Shown: piece by piece, positions 10,501-21,066 of the stretch
How the letters are laid out: every line of letters starts with the position of its first letter
Numbering within the stretch: the stretch's first letter is position 1
Origin: Mesostigma viride
Lineage: Eukaryota; Streptophyta; Mesostigmatophyceae; Mesostigmatales; Mesostigmataceae
Direction: 5' to 3'
DNA length: 64,000 nucleotides
NCBI GenBank assembly: GCA_009746045.1
Contig: RPFO01000667.1
Location: forward strand, 5,620,719 to 5,684,718
Made by a program: the position numbers and the translations under genes
Notes under the pieces: model-generated
Seen by the model: only the letters and a program-made list of their open reading frames with translations
The model's database searches: none
Told to the model about the DNA's origin: nothing

Positions 10501-12150
10501 TTTGGATGCCTGCAGGGCACCCTGGGTGACGTCAAATAGCATAAAAACCGCATTTTTGCTCGGTTTTAGCCTGTTTAGGCACCCTAGACCATGCGAATGA
10601 GCTCAGATTGCAGCCAAACTTGGCAGAGCTCTGCCCTTGCCATGCTGAACAAAGAACATGAGCAAAGGTGCACATTTTTTGGATGCCTGAAGGGCACCCT
10701 GGGTGACGTCAAATAGCATAAAAACCGCGTTTTTGCTCGGTTTCAGCCCATTTAGGCACCCTAGACCATGCAAATGAGCTCAGATTGCAACCAAACTTGG
10801 CAGCTGCTCTTGCCATGCTGAAACACGATCATGTGCAAAGTTGCACATGTTTTGGATACCTGCAGGGCACCCTGGGTGACGCCAAGTAGCATAAAATTAA
10901 TTGACGCGAAGGCGCAAATACGACATGTCAATTTTTCCTGGCTGCAGTTTTGCTCTAAACATGGCCCATATGTGGTGGTTAAGGTCTATCTAGTACCCCA
11001 AGAGGGATTGCAAAGTTGCACATTTTTTGGATACCTGCAGGGGTCCCAACGGTGACGTCAAGTAGCATAAAAACCGCGATGTGGCACGATTTTAGCCTGT
11101 TTAGGCACCCTAGACCATGCAAATGAGCTCAGATTGCAGCCAAACTTGGCAGCTGCCCTTGCCATGCTAAAGAAAGCACATTTGCAAAGTTGCACATTTT
11201 TTGGATGCCTGCAGGGCACCCTGGGTGATGTCAAATAGCATAAAAACCGCGTTTTTGCTCGGTTTTAGCCCGTTTAGGCACCCTAGACCGTGCAAATGAG
11301 CTCAGATTGCAGCCAAACTTGGCAGCTGCCCTTGCCATGCTAAAGAAAGAACATGTGCAAAGTTGCACATTTTTTGGATGCCTGCAGGGCACCCTGGGTG
11401 ACGTCAAATAGCATTAAAAATGCGTTTTTGCTCGGTTTTAGCCCGTTTAGGCACCCTAGACCGTGCAAATGAGCTCAGATTGCAGCCAAACTTGGCAGCT
11501 GCCCTTGCCATGCTAAAGAAAGAACATGTGCAAAGGTGCACATTTTTTGGATGCCTGCAGGACACCCTGGGTGACGTCAAATAGCATAAAAACCGCGTTT
11601 TTGCTCGGTTTTAGCCCGTTTAGGCACCCTACTAGACCGTGCAAATGAGCTCAGATTGCAGCCAAACTTGGCAGCTGCCCTTGCCATGCTGCAAAAAGCA
11701 CATGTGCAAAGTTGCACATTTTTTGGATGCCTGCAGGGCACCCTGGGTGACATCAAGCAGCATAAAAATAATTGACGTGAAAGGTGCAAATACGACATGT
11801 CAAATTTTCCTAGCTGCAGTTTTGCTCATACGTAGGCCCATATGTGGTGGTTAAGGTCTCTCTAGTACCCCAAGAGGGATTGCAAAGTTGCACATTTTTT
11901 GGATACCTGCAGGGGTCCCAACGGTGACGTTTAGTAGCATAAAAACCACGATGTCGCACGATTTCAGCCCGCTTAGGCACCGTAGACCATGCAAATGAGC
12001 TCCTGAAGATTGCAGCCAAACTCGGCAGCTGCCCTTGGTATGCTGCAAAAAGCACATTTGCAACGTTGCACATTTTTGGATACCTGCAGGGCACCCTGGC
12101 TGATGCCAAGTAGCATAAGATTATTTGACGTGAAGGCGCGAATACGACAT
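7555..12150 (+). repeat. Left array: 173-bp satellite with higher-order structure
   Basis: The basic unit includes CAAAGTTGCACATTTTTTGG, CTGCAGGGCACCCTGGGTGA, a TGACGTCA site, GCACCCTAGACCATGCAAAT and CTTGGCAGCTGCCCTTG. Leader modules carrying GACATGTCAATTTT begin at about 7553, 8078, 8772, 9705, 10228, 10922 and 11797. Spacings of about 523, 694 and 870 bases fit 350 + 173n, once the 412 bases added by the 9277 insertion and its TSD are subtracted. Short open frames across these units repeat because the DNA repeats and are not taken as genes. Confidence 0.92.
9277..9675 (+). mobile_element. SINE-like insertion with tRNA-like segment (399 bp)
   Basis: A perfect 13-bp direct repeat AATAACTGACGTG at 9264-9276 and 9676-9688 flanks a sequence unrelated to the satellite. 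Near 9538-9600 it contains a tRNA-like end: a B-box-like AGTTCGATTCCGG and a flanking pair TCCGTCC/GGTCGGA that could form an acceptor-like stem with one mismatch. No poly(A) or terminal inverted repeat is seen. Confidence 0.7.
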
Positions 12151-12154
12151 TTCA

Positions 12155-12693
12155 AATGGGTGGGTGGGTGGGTGGTACGTGGGTGGCCCGTGGGTAGGTG
12201 CAGGTGGGTAGGTGCAGGTGGGTGGGTGCGTGGGTGGGCGGGTGGGTGGGTGGGTGGGCGGGTGGGTGGGCGGGTGGGTGGGTGGGTGGGTGGGTGGGTG
12301 GGTGGGTGGGTGGGTGGCCGGTGGGTGGGTGGGTGGGGTGGGTGGGTGGGTGGGTGGGTGGGTGGGTGGGTGGGTGGGTGGGTGGGTGGGTGGGTGGGTG
12401 GGTGGGTGGGTGGGTGGGTGGCCGGTGGGTGGGTGGGTGGCCGGTGGGTGGGTGGGTGGGTGGGTGGGTGGGTGGGTGGGTGGGTGGGTGGGTGGGTGGG
12501 TGGGTGGGTGGGTGGGTGGGTGGGTGGGTGGGTGGGTGGGTGGGTGGGTGGGTGGGTGGGGGCGGCGGGCGGGCGGGCGGGCGGGCGGTGGGCGGGCGGG
12601 CGGGCGGGCGGCGGGCGGGCGGGCGGGCGGGTGGGCGGGTGGGTGGGTGGGTGGGTGGGTGGGTGGGTGGGTGGGTGGGTGGGTGCCGTCGGG
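12155..12693 (+). repeat. (GTGG)n / (CGGG)n G-rich array
   Basis: More than 500 bases of GGGT tandem repeats with a GGGC block near 12561-12635. Every 4 bases there is a run of three G, so the plus strand could form stacked G-quadruplexes. The long Gly-Trp-Val and Pro-Thr-His open frames across it are repeat artefacts. Confidence 0.95.
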
Positions 12694-14074
12694 AGGCCTG
12701 CCTCTGTTAGTACTTAGTCTACGCATTACCCAATCGAGCATATGTGCTCGCATGAGTGAGTCTCACACAGCTGGATGGCCGCTACAGTTGTGGATAGGGA
12801 TTGGTGTGCCTCACACAACGATAAATCTATAGATAGGCCCTAGTAAGATGTTGCAATGTACTATCACCTAAAAATGCTTCCCCACATCAATTAACATGTT
12901 CATCATTGCAAATAAAGCGAATTTCTTCCTGCCACTGTGGTAAGCAACGGACTGTGGTAACGGCCACTCGGCCAGCCAAATGCTTAACCAAAAGTACGCC
13001 AAGAAAGTGCAGGGCTAAGTTTGATTTCCTCCTCAGGGTCCACGCCTGGTCATGCTGCATGCGCACTTAAGCCCATATTTTTTAACAGCTTCAGCCTCGA
13101 AAACACCCGCCCTTCTTACCTTTTGATTGCCTCGATCGCGTGTCACAATAGGACAACTGGTCATCACCGCCATCGGGGTCAAGGTTCGACCACTTCCGGT
13201 CCAGTCTGCAATCCCATTGCCCGAAACTTCATTTCACCAGGAATAGGTTCCGCGACTGCACGTTTCCAATGGATGGTGCCGAGAATGCCAACATAGCCGT
13301 TCTCGTGAGCATCACCAGCAGCTTGCAGTATTCAGCTGCTCAAGTTCGATTCATCAAGGGCCTGCACGAGTTGCAAAATTGATCAGCAGCCAGTCCTCGT
13401 GCTCGCACGGGAAAAAAAGAATTTCCCCTTGAGAAAATGCCAAAACATTCATTATTATTATAACAGCAGATCTGTAAATATACTCGAACTCTCGGTTGGT
13501 CAGCGCGCTACCTTTCACCGTACTTCCGCGGTGTGGTATTAGCCAAGCCAGCAACCGGACTTTCTCCCGTCATGCAGTGTCTCTAGATGTTTAATAGCAA
13601 CATTCCAGGACGCAAGAGAACCCATTACCCCAGGACCTCCGAAGTATGTCATTCTGCCAGCTGCCTATAAATAAAACCTCTTCGAAACGACTGAGCAACG
13701 AAAACTAAACCGTTGACCAACGACCAATTCGGCATTACTCATTGATGGCAAATAAAATAGACATGGTTTGAGCCGGAATGGGTAGTCCTCTGCCGAATTC
13801 GCATGTTGCCGTCTATACGACTATACAGATTCATAGCATTGCGACGAACAATCCTTCGACGTTGCTTGGCAGTTGGCTGCTTGTGAAATGGCGGCTTTTG
13901 GGCAGGGGCCACTGCGACCACGTGCATGTCCTGTCCAGTTTACTGTGTCCTCGTGTCGCATCACGAGTCTGTCAATTATTTGTTTGTACAGTCTGTCATT
14001 ATTAGGTATCGTAAAATGCTGGCTATATTTTGTCTCGACTCACCAGGCCGAGGCCTGGCCTCGTCCTCGTCCGA
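12694..14074. other. Core of the foldback-like element, no recognised gene
   Basis: Unique sequence between the G-rich array and the MITE. Short open frames (for example 13021-13296) show no recognisable domain. I see no RNA gene. Confidence 0.4.
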
Positions 14075-14335
14075 CCTGTCAATTATGTCAATTATGTCAA
14101 TTATGTCAATTATGTCAATTATTTGTTTGCGTAAACTTTTGCTAGACTTTCAATGTTAAAGTTTTATTTTCCAAGGAAAATCACTAAAATCTGCACTTTC
14201 TAAGGGCTTTGATACCAAGACCTAGTAATTTTGACTATGTAGTTTTGACCATGTAACAACGTAAGATTCTAATACTTTACAAATGCTCCCAAACAAATAA
14301 TTGACATAATTGACATAATTGACATAATTGACAGG
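14075..14335. mobile_element. MITE-like hairpin with 9-bp repeat arms
   Basis: The arms are CCTG followed by TCAATTATG repeats and ATTTGTTT (14075-14128) and its reverse complement (14291-14335). The left arm holds one more 9-bp unit than the right. The 162-bp loop has no coding potential. No clear TSD. Confidence 0.65.
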
Positions 14336-14680
14336 CTGGCCAACCACGCGGTGCGTGCCAGCGTGCACGGGCACTGCGTATGCAGAAGGTGCCGGGGCTG
14401 GTGTGAATTATGCAGCCTGCAATACCATCCCAGCACTCGGGCAGCAATTTTCTCGCATAGCCGTCGTAAGTTAAAGGTGCTCTATAAGCGACACGCGAGG
14501 CTGAGCGAGAATGCTAGACATTCGATTAATATTGATGGCGGTTGCCTTGCTGACAGAAGGCGTACGATGCGCGCGATCGGTCGAATTCTCCGAATGGCCG
14601 CAGTCACCGAAACCTTGGGTGATAGCGGTCTTGCCGGCCGCTGTCGTCGCAGTATTTCTGTTGTGATCATAATACTTAAT

Positions 14681-14881
14681 TAGGCCCCACCGTCTAGGTA
14701 ATCTAGTCGCTCTACACGTAAGCCAGCCTTTATTTAATTTCAATGCACAAGGCAACACATTTCCATCACCATTCATCTTCATCATCCTGAACGACTCGAA
14801 CACGCGGACAAGATAACGGCAGGCTCGAGCTACCATGGTCCGGATTCTCCCGATTTCTGGCCTGCGCTGGTTGTCTCCTTG
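14681..14881 (-). mobile_element. tRNA-derived SINE (201 bp)
   Basis: A perfect 12-bp direct repeat ATAATACTTAAT (14669-14680 and 14882-14893) flanks it. Read on the minus strand it starts CAAGGAGACAACCAGCGCAG and has an A-box-like TGGTAGCTCGAGC and a B-box-like GTGTTCGAGTCG about 35 bases later, an arrangement typical of RNA polymerase III promoters. An 80-bp copy of the same 5' end sits at 33277-33356. Confidence 0.75.
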
Positions 14882-14916
14882 ATAATACTTAATATTGCTT
14901 TTGGTGGGATTTTGCG

Positions 14917-15709
14917 ATGCACGTGTTTTGGATGGGCCACATGTTGGCGCAGGTTATTGACTTGGATGGGCCAACCCCAGATTCCATCGTGGTTGCGCCA
15001 TATCACGCCAGCTCGTGGACCGGGCAGTTCAATAAGGTGCACCTGGGGGCAGGGTCGGCCAGTGGGCAAAGCAACCAGGGGTTAGTTGTTCCATATAACG
15101 ACATTGTTTTGCAACACTGGACCGTTGGAAATGGGGCGGTAGTCCATACGCCAAAGCTGACGGGGGCAAGGAAGCTCAACCAAGGGACGCTAGATGCCTT
15201 GAAGCTTCATCCTGACATTGACTTTGAGGGGTACAAGACAGTGCAAGCCTCAGAACGTACGACCCAGGTGGCATGTGAATCTTACTTCCGTGAGAGAGGG
15301 GTGCTGCATTGCTATAGGCATGCGGAAATGCGCACTCTTTTTAGCGGGCAAGCCAAGAAGGCAAAAGAGGTTCCATGGGTGGGTTACAAAGGTGGGCCAT
15401 GCTTTCAAACTTGTATGGAGTGATGGGCAGTATGAGGAGTATAGCAAGCTAGAGGACGTGCTGAAATTTGTGTGTGGGTGCCCTTACGGTGTAACTGCTT
15501 TTGGCCGTGAGCAAGTCTTGCAGCAGTACCAAGTTGACAATGGTGCTGGCAGTTCTACGGGAGCTCCTGCTGTGCCTCCGGTGTGTAATGCCACCACAGT
15601 CGACATCCACCACGATGTCCACTCAAGTGACGATGAATCGGATATGGAAAACATTGATGACATTAGTGTAGACAGTGATGATGAGGCGGATGAGGCGGAG
15701 CGCGATTGA
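14917..15709 (+). CDS. Hypothetical gene of the foldback core, two frames
   Basis: The first frame (14917-15423) gives 168 residues and overlaps a second (ending at 15709) whose C-terminus is very acidic (SSDDESDMENIDD and onwards). The text fits one protein with a one-base shift near 15390-15400, where the sense passes from VPWVGYK to GHAFKLVWSDGQYEEYS. This could be a frameshift mutation, a small intron or a sequencing error. I do not recognise a family; a segment of the form VWSDGQYEEY is compatible with a small beta-barrel, but that is a guess. As the only substantial frame in the core it is the best candidate for an element-encoded protein. Confidence 0.45.
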
Positions 15710-15828
15710 TCATAATAGGCTGGTGGCGCAGCATGCGCACGCCTTGGTAATGGTGTCGTCATGATTCCCTGCCTATCCATGTTTTTTAATGTGCCTATAC
15801 CTCATGCACACACGTTTTTGATTTATTG

Positions 15829-15857
15829 ATTTCATGTCATGTCATGTCATGTCATGT
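15829..15857. repeat. (CATGT)n short tandem repeat
   Basis: Five consecutive TCATG pentamers lie just before the right satellite array. They have no evident function. Confidence 0.7.
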
Positions 15858-15984
15858 CAATATATCAATTAATGGTTGGCACGGGGCCATGTGTCAATTA
15901 CGCAAAGATAACTGATATGTGAAATCCATTGATTGGCCAGTACTGAGCATGCATGGACTTGTGTTCTTTTTGCAATATGGAAAG

Positions 15985-17990
15985 TTAGGGTGAAATCTGA
16001 GCTCATTTGCATGGTCTAGGGTGCCTAAATGGGCTGAAACCGAGCAAAAATGCGGCTTTTATGCTATTTGACGTCACCCAGGGTGCCCTGCAGGCATCCA
16101 AAAAATGTGCAACTTTGCACATGTTCTTTTTTCATCATGGCAAGGGCAGCTGCCAAGTTTGGCTGCAATCTGAGCTCATTTGCATGGTCTAGGGTGCCTA
16201 AATGGGCTGAAACCGAGCAAAACCGCGGTTTTATGCTACTTGACGTCACCGTTGGGACCCCTGCAGGTATCCAAAAAATGTGCAACTTTACAATCCCTCT
16301 TGGGGTACTAGATAGACCTCTTGGGGTACTAGATAGAGTCATATTTAGAGCAAAACTGCAGCCAGAAAAAATTGACATGTCGTATTTGCGCCTTCACGTC
16401 AATTAATTTTATGCTACTTGGCGTCACCCAGGGTGCCCTGCAGGTATCCAAAACATGTACAACTTTGCACGTGTTCTTTTATCAGCATGGCAAGAGCAGC
16501 TGCCAAGTTTGGTTGCAATCTGAGCTCATTTGCATGGTCTAGGGTGCCTAAATGGGCTAAAACCGAGCAAAAATGCATTTTTTATGCTATTTGACGTCAC
16601 CCAGGGTGCCCTGCAGGCATCCAAAAAATGTGCAACTTTGCACATGTTCGTTTATCAGCATGGCAAGGGCAGCTGCCAAGTTTGGCTCCAATCTGAGCTC
16701 ATTTGCATGGTCTAGGGTGCCTAAATGGGCTAAAACCGAGCAAAACCGCGGTTTTTATGCTATTTGACGTCACCCAGGGTGCCCTGCAGGCATCCAAAAC
16801 ATGTGAAACTTTGCTCATGTTCTTGTATCAGCATGGCAAGGGCAGCTGCCAAGTTTGGCTCCAATCTGAGCTCATTTGCATGGTCTAGGGTGCCTAAACA
16901 GGCTAAAACCGAGCAAAAATGCATTTTTTATGCTATTTGACGTCACCCAGGGTGCCCTGCAGGCATCCAAAACATGTGCAACTTTGCACATGTTCTTTTA
17001 TCAGCATGGCAAGGGCAGCTGCCAAGTTTGGCTGCAATCTGAGCTCATTTGCATGGTCTAGGGTGCCTAAACAGGCTAAAACCGAGCAAAACCGCGGTTT
17101 TATGCTACTTGACGTCACCGTTGGGACCCCTGCAGGTATCCAAAAAATGTGCAACTTTGCAATCCCTCTTGGGGTACTAGATAGACCTTAACCACCACAT
17201 ATGGGCCTATGTATGAGCAAAACTGCAGCCAGAAAAAATTGACATGTCGTATTTGCGCCTTCACGTCAATTATTTTTATGCTACTTGGCGTCACCCAGGG
17301 TGCCCTGCAGGCATCCAAAACATGTGAAACTTTGCACATGTTCTTTTATCAGCATGGCAAGGGCAGCTGCCAAGTTTGGCTCCAATCTGAGCTCATTTGC
17401 ATGGTCTAGGGTGCCTAAGTGGGCTAAAACCGAGCAAAAATGCATTTTTTATGCTATTTGACGTCACCCAGGGTGCCCTGCAGGCATCCAAAACATGTGA
17501 AACTTTGCACATGTTCGTTTATCAGCATGTCAAGGGCAGCTGCCAAGTTTGGCTCCAATCTGAGCTCATTTGCATGGTCTAGGGTGCCTAAATGGGCTAA
17601 AACCGAGCAAAAACGCGGTTTTTATGCTATTTGACGTCACCCAGGGTGCCCTGCAGGCATCCAAAAAATGTGCAACTTTGCACATGTTCTTTTGTCAGCA
17701 TGGCAAGGGCAGCTGCCAAGTTTGGCTGCAATCTGAGCTCATTTGCATGGTCTAGGGTGCCTAAACGGGCTAAAATCGTGCCACATCGCGGTTTTTATGC
17801 TACTTGACGTCACCGTTGGGACCCCTGCAGGCATCCAAAAAATGTGCAACTTTGCAATCCCTCTTGGGGCACTAGATAGACCTTAACCACCACATATGGG
17901 CCTATGTATGAGCAAAACTGCAGTCAGGAAAAATTGACATGTCATATTTGGCACAAAATGCCCTGAAAAGCACCTTCACGTCAATTTCGT
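15985..17990 (-). repeat. Right array: inverted 173-bp satellite
   Basis: The same unit as the left array in reverse orientation. Clear 173-base periods appear in the run 16530, 16703, 16876. Leader modules recur at about 16368, 17238 and 17931, spaced 870 and 693 bases, again fitting 350 + 173n. The outermost 170 bases match the outermost left arm (7500-7640) in reverse complement. Confidence 0.92.
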
Positions 17991-18311
17991 CGGGGGGGGG
18001 GTAAGGTTTTTTGGTCCAAATACATTTCTCGAGGCATCCTGCACCAAGTATGAGTCAGACAAGCAAAAATATTCAGTTTTTAAAATTTTACCAAAAATGT
18101 GGTAATTTACCAAACCTACGGGTGTTTGGGGCTGACCGTGGACCTGCCCGGCTGGTCTCGCCCTCGCCTTAATTCAGCTCGCCGCTCTCTTTTTCATCCT
18201 TAAGCGCTCTGCCAATGACCTCTGGGTCCCCTCCCCCTTGTCCGAATCCACCTTAATTCCTCCTCCACCTTCAAGAAGCCATCTCACAACACGTGACGCC
18301 CCTAGCTGCAG

Positions 18312-19173
18312 ATGTGGCAGCTGTGGGCCGCACGCTGGCTGCTGAGCTCCCCGCCATCCCCACCGCCACCGCCACCAGGCTCCTCGCCTCCACCCCCCCC
18401 CGCGGGGCGGCCCGGCCCCACCGCCTCCACCGACTCCATCACCGCCCAGCTCCGCGACATCGACCAGCGCCTCCAGGACAACGCCATCGCCATCGGATGC
18501 CTGCAAAACACCGCAGGCATCACCGCCCGGGCGGTGAAGGACATTGCCGCCAAGCCAGCTGGCCTGGCTGGTGATGCTCCCCCCATCCCGACCTGGGCGG
18601 ACATGCTTATATGTAAGCAGCACGCCACCTCCACCACCTCCGCCGTCGCAGCACAGCTCCAACGGCAGACGCTTCACCTCCGCGAGGAGGCCGAGCTCGC
18701 CACGCGCAGCCTTAACGTCATCGTCAAGAGCTTCGACATGGCGGAAGGTGAGAATTCCGAGTTCAGCTTGCACATGCAAGCGTTTGAGAGCAAAATCCTT
18801 GATCGATCGCATGGGCCTTCTTGGTGAGATCAAGCTGGTCGCCCACCGCCTTCCCCGCGCGCGCGGTAAGGCAGGGCCGCCCCCGCTTCTTCTCATCTTT
18901 AAGAGCCCATCAGACAAGATTTCGTTTCTCAGACGCCGCAAGCGGCTCGAGAAGAATCCCTTCACCCTGGACGGCGACTTGACCCTGGCGCAGCAACATG
19001 CGCAACGTACGGCGACGGGAGCTATGGCCGACGTCCTACCTCCAGCTCCGCCGGCAGACCGCGGCGGGGAATTACTAGCCGGTGTACTGGAAGGGGGCGA
19101 CCATCTACGTCGGCCACAAGCCTTGGCAAGCGACCCCCGCGACCCCCGCGCAACTCGAGACACCCCAGCTTAG
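18312..19173 (+). pseudogene. LINE ORF1-like (gag-like) remnant
   Basis: The first frame (to about 18815) is Pro/Ser-rich, then has a helical segment with LREEAELATRSLNVIVKSFD. After a one-base shift near 18805 it continues in the frame ending at 19173 with EIKLVAHRLPR, PPLLLIFKSPSDK and DLTLAQQHAQ. The pattern of a basic Ile/Lys-rich segment, an F..SP.D motif and a DLT..Q end is typical of LINE ORF1 nucleic-acid binding proteins. No reverse transcriptase follows. GC-rich codon use resembles LINE B at 58859-61942, which may be its family. Confidence 0.5.
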
Positions 19174-20069
19174 GGGAATACAGCAGTAGTAGTGTAGAAC
19201 AGTCAGGCCTAGTCGCCGTGGCCTCATACAATATGTACGCCTACTACAGCTTTGGTTGTTTGTGTGTATGTGTGTTTTCCCTATCAACCTTTCTTGTTAC
19301 CCTCTGTCTCCCTCCATGCAGGTCTACCTAGAGATAGCCACGCGGCTCCCGCAGCCTTCAAGTCTTTCCTATCAGACAACTACCCTAGTAGTCCTTCCAC
19401 GGCTTTGGATCGCCATGCGTCCAGGCATAGTTGTCTCACTTCATAGGGTTGTCTCCTTGACTATAAGATTAAGGGGAGGGGACCGACATGCCTAATGATA
19501 GTGCACTATTCTGGAAATGACCACACCTATGCAGCCATGTGTTAAAAATCCGCCGTGAATATTGGGGACCGTAAAATATACAGTTGTCTCACTTCATATG
19601 AACAAAACAAAAATTCCAACCAGTTTGGGGCCAAGGGGTACTAGCCCTCGTTACACACCGGTAACGCGCTAAAAACGGAAAAAGACGGACGATATTTTAG
19701 TCACCTTTCCCCTAGGACAGTGGGCAAACACATTTGGACCAAACCACATGATATTTCCATACCTGCGCTGGTTGTCCGTCTCCTTGATATATAGTTCCCC
19801 GGCCCCACTTTTGAGAAATTCTGCCTGATTGGGACCAAGAAATAAGCATGCCGGATGCACTGACAAGTTATAAATTTTCCCGCAAACTGAAGGGTCCTTT
19901 TTTCACAAAAAAAAATTAGGGTATGTTTGTTTTTTATGGAACGTTTTAGTTGAGTTGAGTTGAATTTATTCCCGCGCCGGTGTACCGACAGGGATCCAAC
20001 GGCTGGTCCTGCCTGTGGGTGGCAAACAAGGTGAGAGGCGAGAGCGGTGAGATACTGAGATATGTACTT
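19174..20069 (-). repeat. Cluster of small dispersed repeats
   Basis: 19365-19470 is the inverted match of 5975-6100. About 19765-19795 reads, in reverse, as the SINE 5' end (CAAGGAGAC...CAGCGCAGG). 19950-20060 is the inverted match of 5670-5800, with the pentamer repeat. The rest is unassigned. Confidence 0.5.
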
Positions 20070-20113
20070 TTTTTTTTTTTTTTCGGGGACATGGGTATAT
20101 TTTTTATTAGCCA
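20070..20113 (-). mobile_element. Ultra-short LINE insertion (44-bp tail only)
   Basis: On the minus strand it reads GGCTAATAAAAAATATACCC, ATGTCCCCG and a long A run, the LINE 3' end. ATATGTACTT occurs on both sides (20060-20069 and 20114-20123). Further copies of TATGTACTTGAC follow to the right, so the exact TSD is less certain than at 5002. Confidence 0.65.
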
Positions 20114-20519
20114 ATATGTACTTGACCTGATCAGAATATGTACTTGACAGATATGTACTTGACCTGAACATAGGCTACCGGTAGTCCGAGCTACGTTTGT
20201 TTTAGGTTCACGTTGTTGTTGTTGTTGTTGCTGCCCACGCCGCACATGGGAAGCAGGAACGTATTTGATCATTTTGACAGGAACGTATGTTTGTTATCAA
20301 CACAACTCAACTCAACTCAACTCAACTTGTTCTTTTGTTATCCCGTTGAAACTCTACGGCGGAGCCAATTTTCGGAGGAGCAATGGTGGCCTGGCTATGG
20401 TGGCCCTGACGGCGGACGGGATAGCACCTTACGTAGTATTCTAAACGCGAAACAAAGGGCAGATTCGGATTCAGCACGAAAAGGTACGTCTAGACACCTC
20501 TCTTGAGGGGCGGAAAAGC

Positions 20520-20609
20520 TAGCCGTCACTTGAAACGTGTGGGTGTAAGGAGCAGGCCTTACGAAATTCGTAAGTCCGCCCTTCGCCTCACTGTTTCTAG
20601 TGACGGCTA
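20520..20609 (+). ncRNA. Nested inverted repeats in the LINE 2 5' region
   Basis: An 11-bp outer stem TAGCCGTCACT (20520-20530) pairs with 20599-20609 and encloses a perfect 8-bp hairpin CTTACGAA/TTCGTAAG (20558-20574). A separate hairpin with an 11-bp stem lies near 20849-20875 (CATTACACCCA/TGGGTGTAATG). LINE 5' ends can hold structured RNAs, but I cannot match this to a ribozyme class. Confidence 0.4.
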
Positions 20610-21066
20610 CCCCATTATGGCATTCGGTCAGTGAGCCACGGCTCGGATTCGAAAACCCATTGGCAGGATGGACTTGGCCTGGGCCCCTCCACCTGGGTGG
20701 GCGAGTAGTCTCCTCGGAGCGTGACCTCCTGTACCCTCGGTTAATACCCTTTCACAGGCGCAATGACTATGGAATAGTTATCGCCACTCCTGGTGATCCG
20801 CGATCACCGAGATACCCCCATAACGAACTTTTTCAATACCTGCTGCATGCCATTACACCCAGACGTGGGTGTAATGCAGCCTTTCCAATCGCTTTGGTTC
20901 TTCTCATAGCACACTGCACAGTAGGCCTCTCTTTTAACGACTATCTCACGCCCACGCCCTGCTCTTGTTGCGCCGTGTCTTGCACCTTTCGCAGGTCCAA
21001 CCTCACCTCGCCATGGGGACCTACACGGAACCTACCCGGCCTGGTCCGCTGGAGCCCTGCAATGAC

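Larger units (their letters stand above)
7361..18132. mobile_element. Giant foldback-like element (10.8 kb)
   Basis: The ends carry a 29-bp perfect terminal inverted repeat (7361-7389 and 18104-18132; starts GCCCCAAACACCCGTAGG). Inside lie two arrays of the same roughly 173-bp unit in opposite orientation (7555-12150 and 15985-17990), then a core with a 0.5-kb GGGT array, a MITE, a SINE and a two-frame hypothetical gene. The design resembles foldback elements, whose long inverted repeats are built from tandem subrepeats. No transposase is recognised. A flanking TGGACCT occurs next to the left end (7354-7360) and 6 bases outside the right end (18139-18145), an imperfect candidate TSD. Confidence 0.75.

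Noticed and set aside
7555..12150. Centromeric satellite
   Set aside because: A near-171-bp unit with higher-order structure recalls centromeres, but the inverted second array and 29-bp terminal repeats fit an element better. Not fully excluded.
12010..12832. Long Gly-Trp-Val and Pro-Thr-His open frames on both strands
   Set aside because: They are readings of the GGGT/CCCA tetranucleotide array in several frames and carry no other coding signal.
7741..17755. Many similar 60-90 residue proteins in the satellite arrays
   Set aside because: They repeat because the DNA repeats every 173 bases, which is not a multiple of 3, and they occur on both strands.
16007..17755. CRISPR-like regular array
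   Set aside because: Whole 173-base units are similar with no unique spacers, and the context is eukaryotic.
18174..19163. A 329-residue minus-strand frame opposite the LINE ORF1 remnant
   Set aside because: GC-rich sequence leaves several frames open; the plus-strand reading has the ORF1-like pattern and the minus reading has none.
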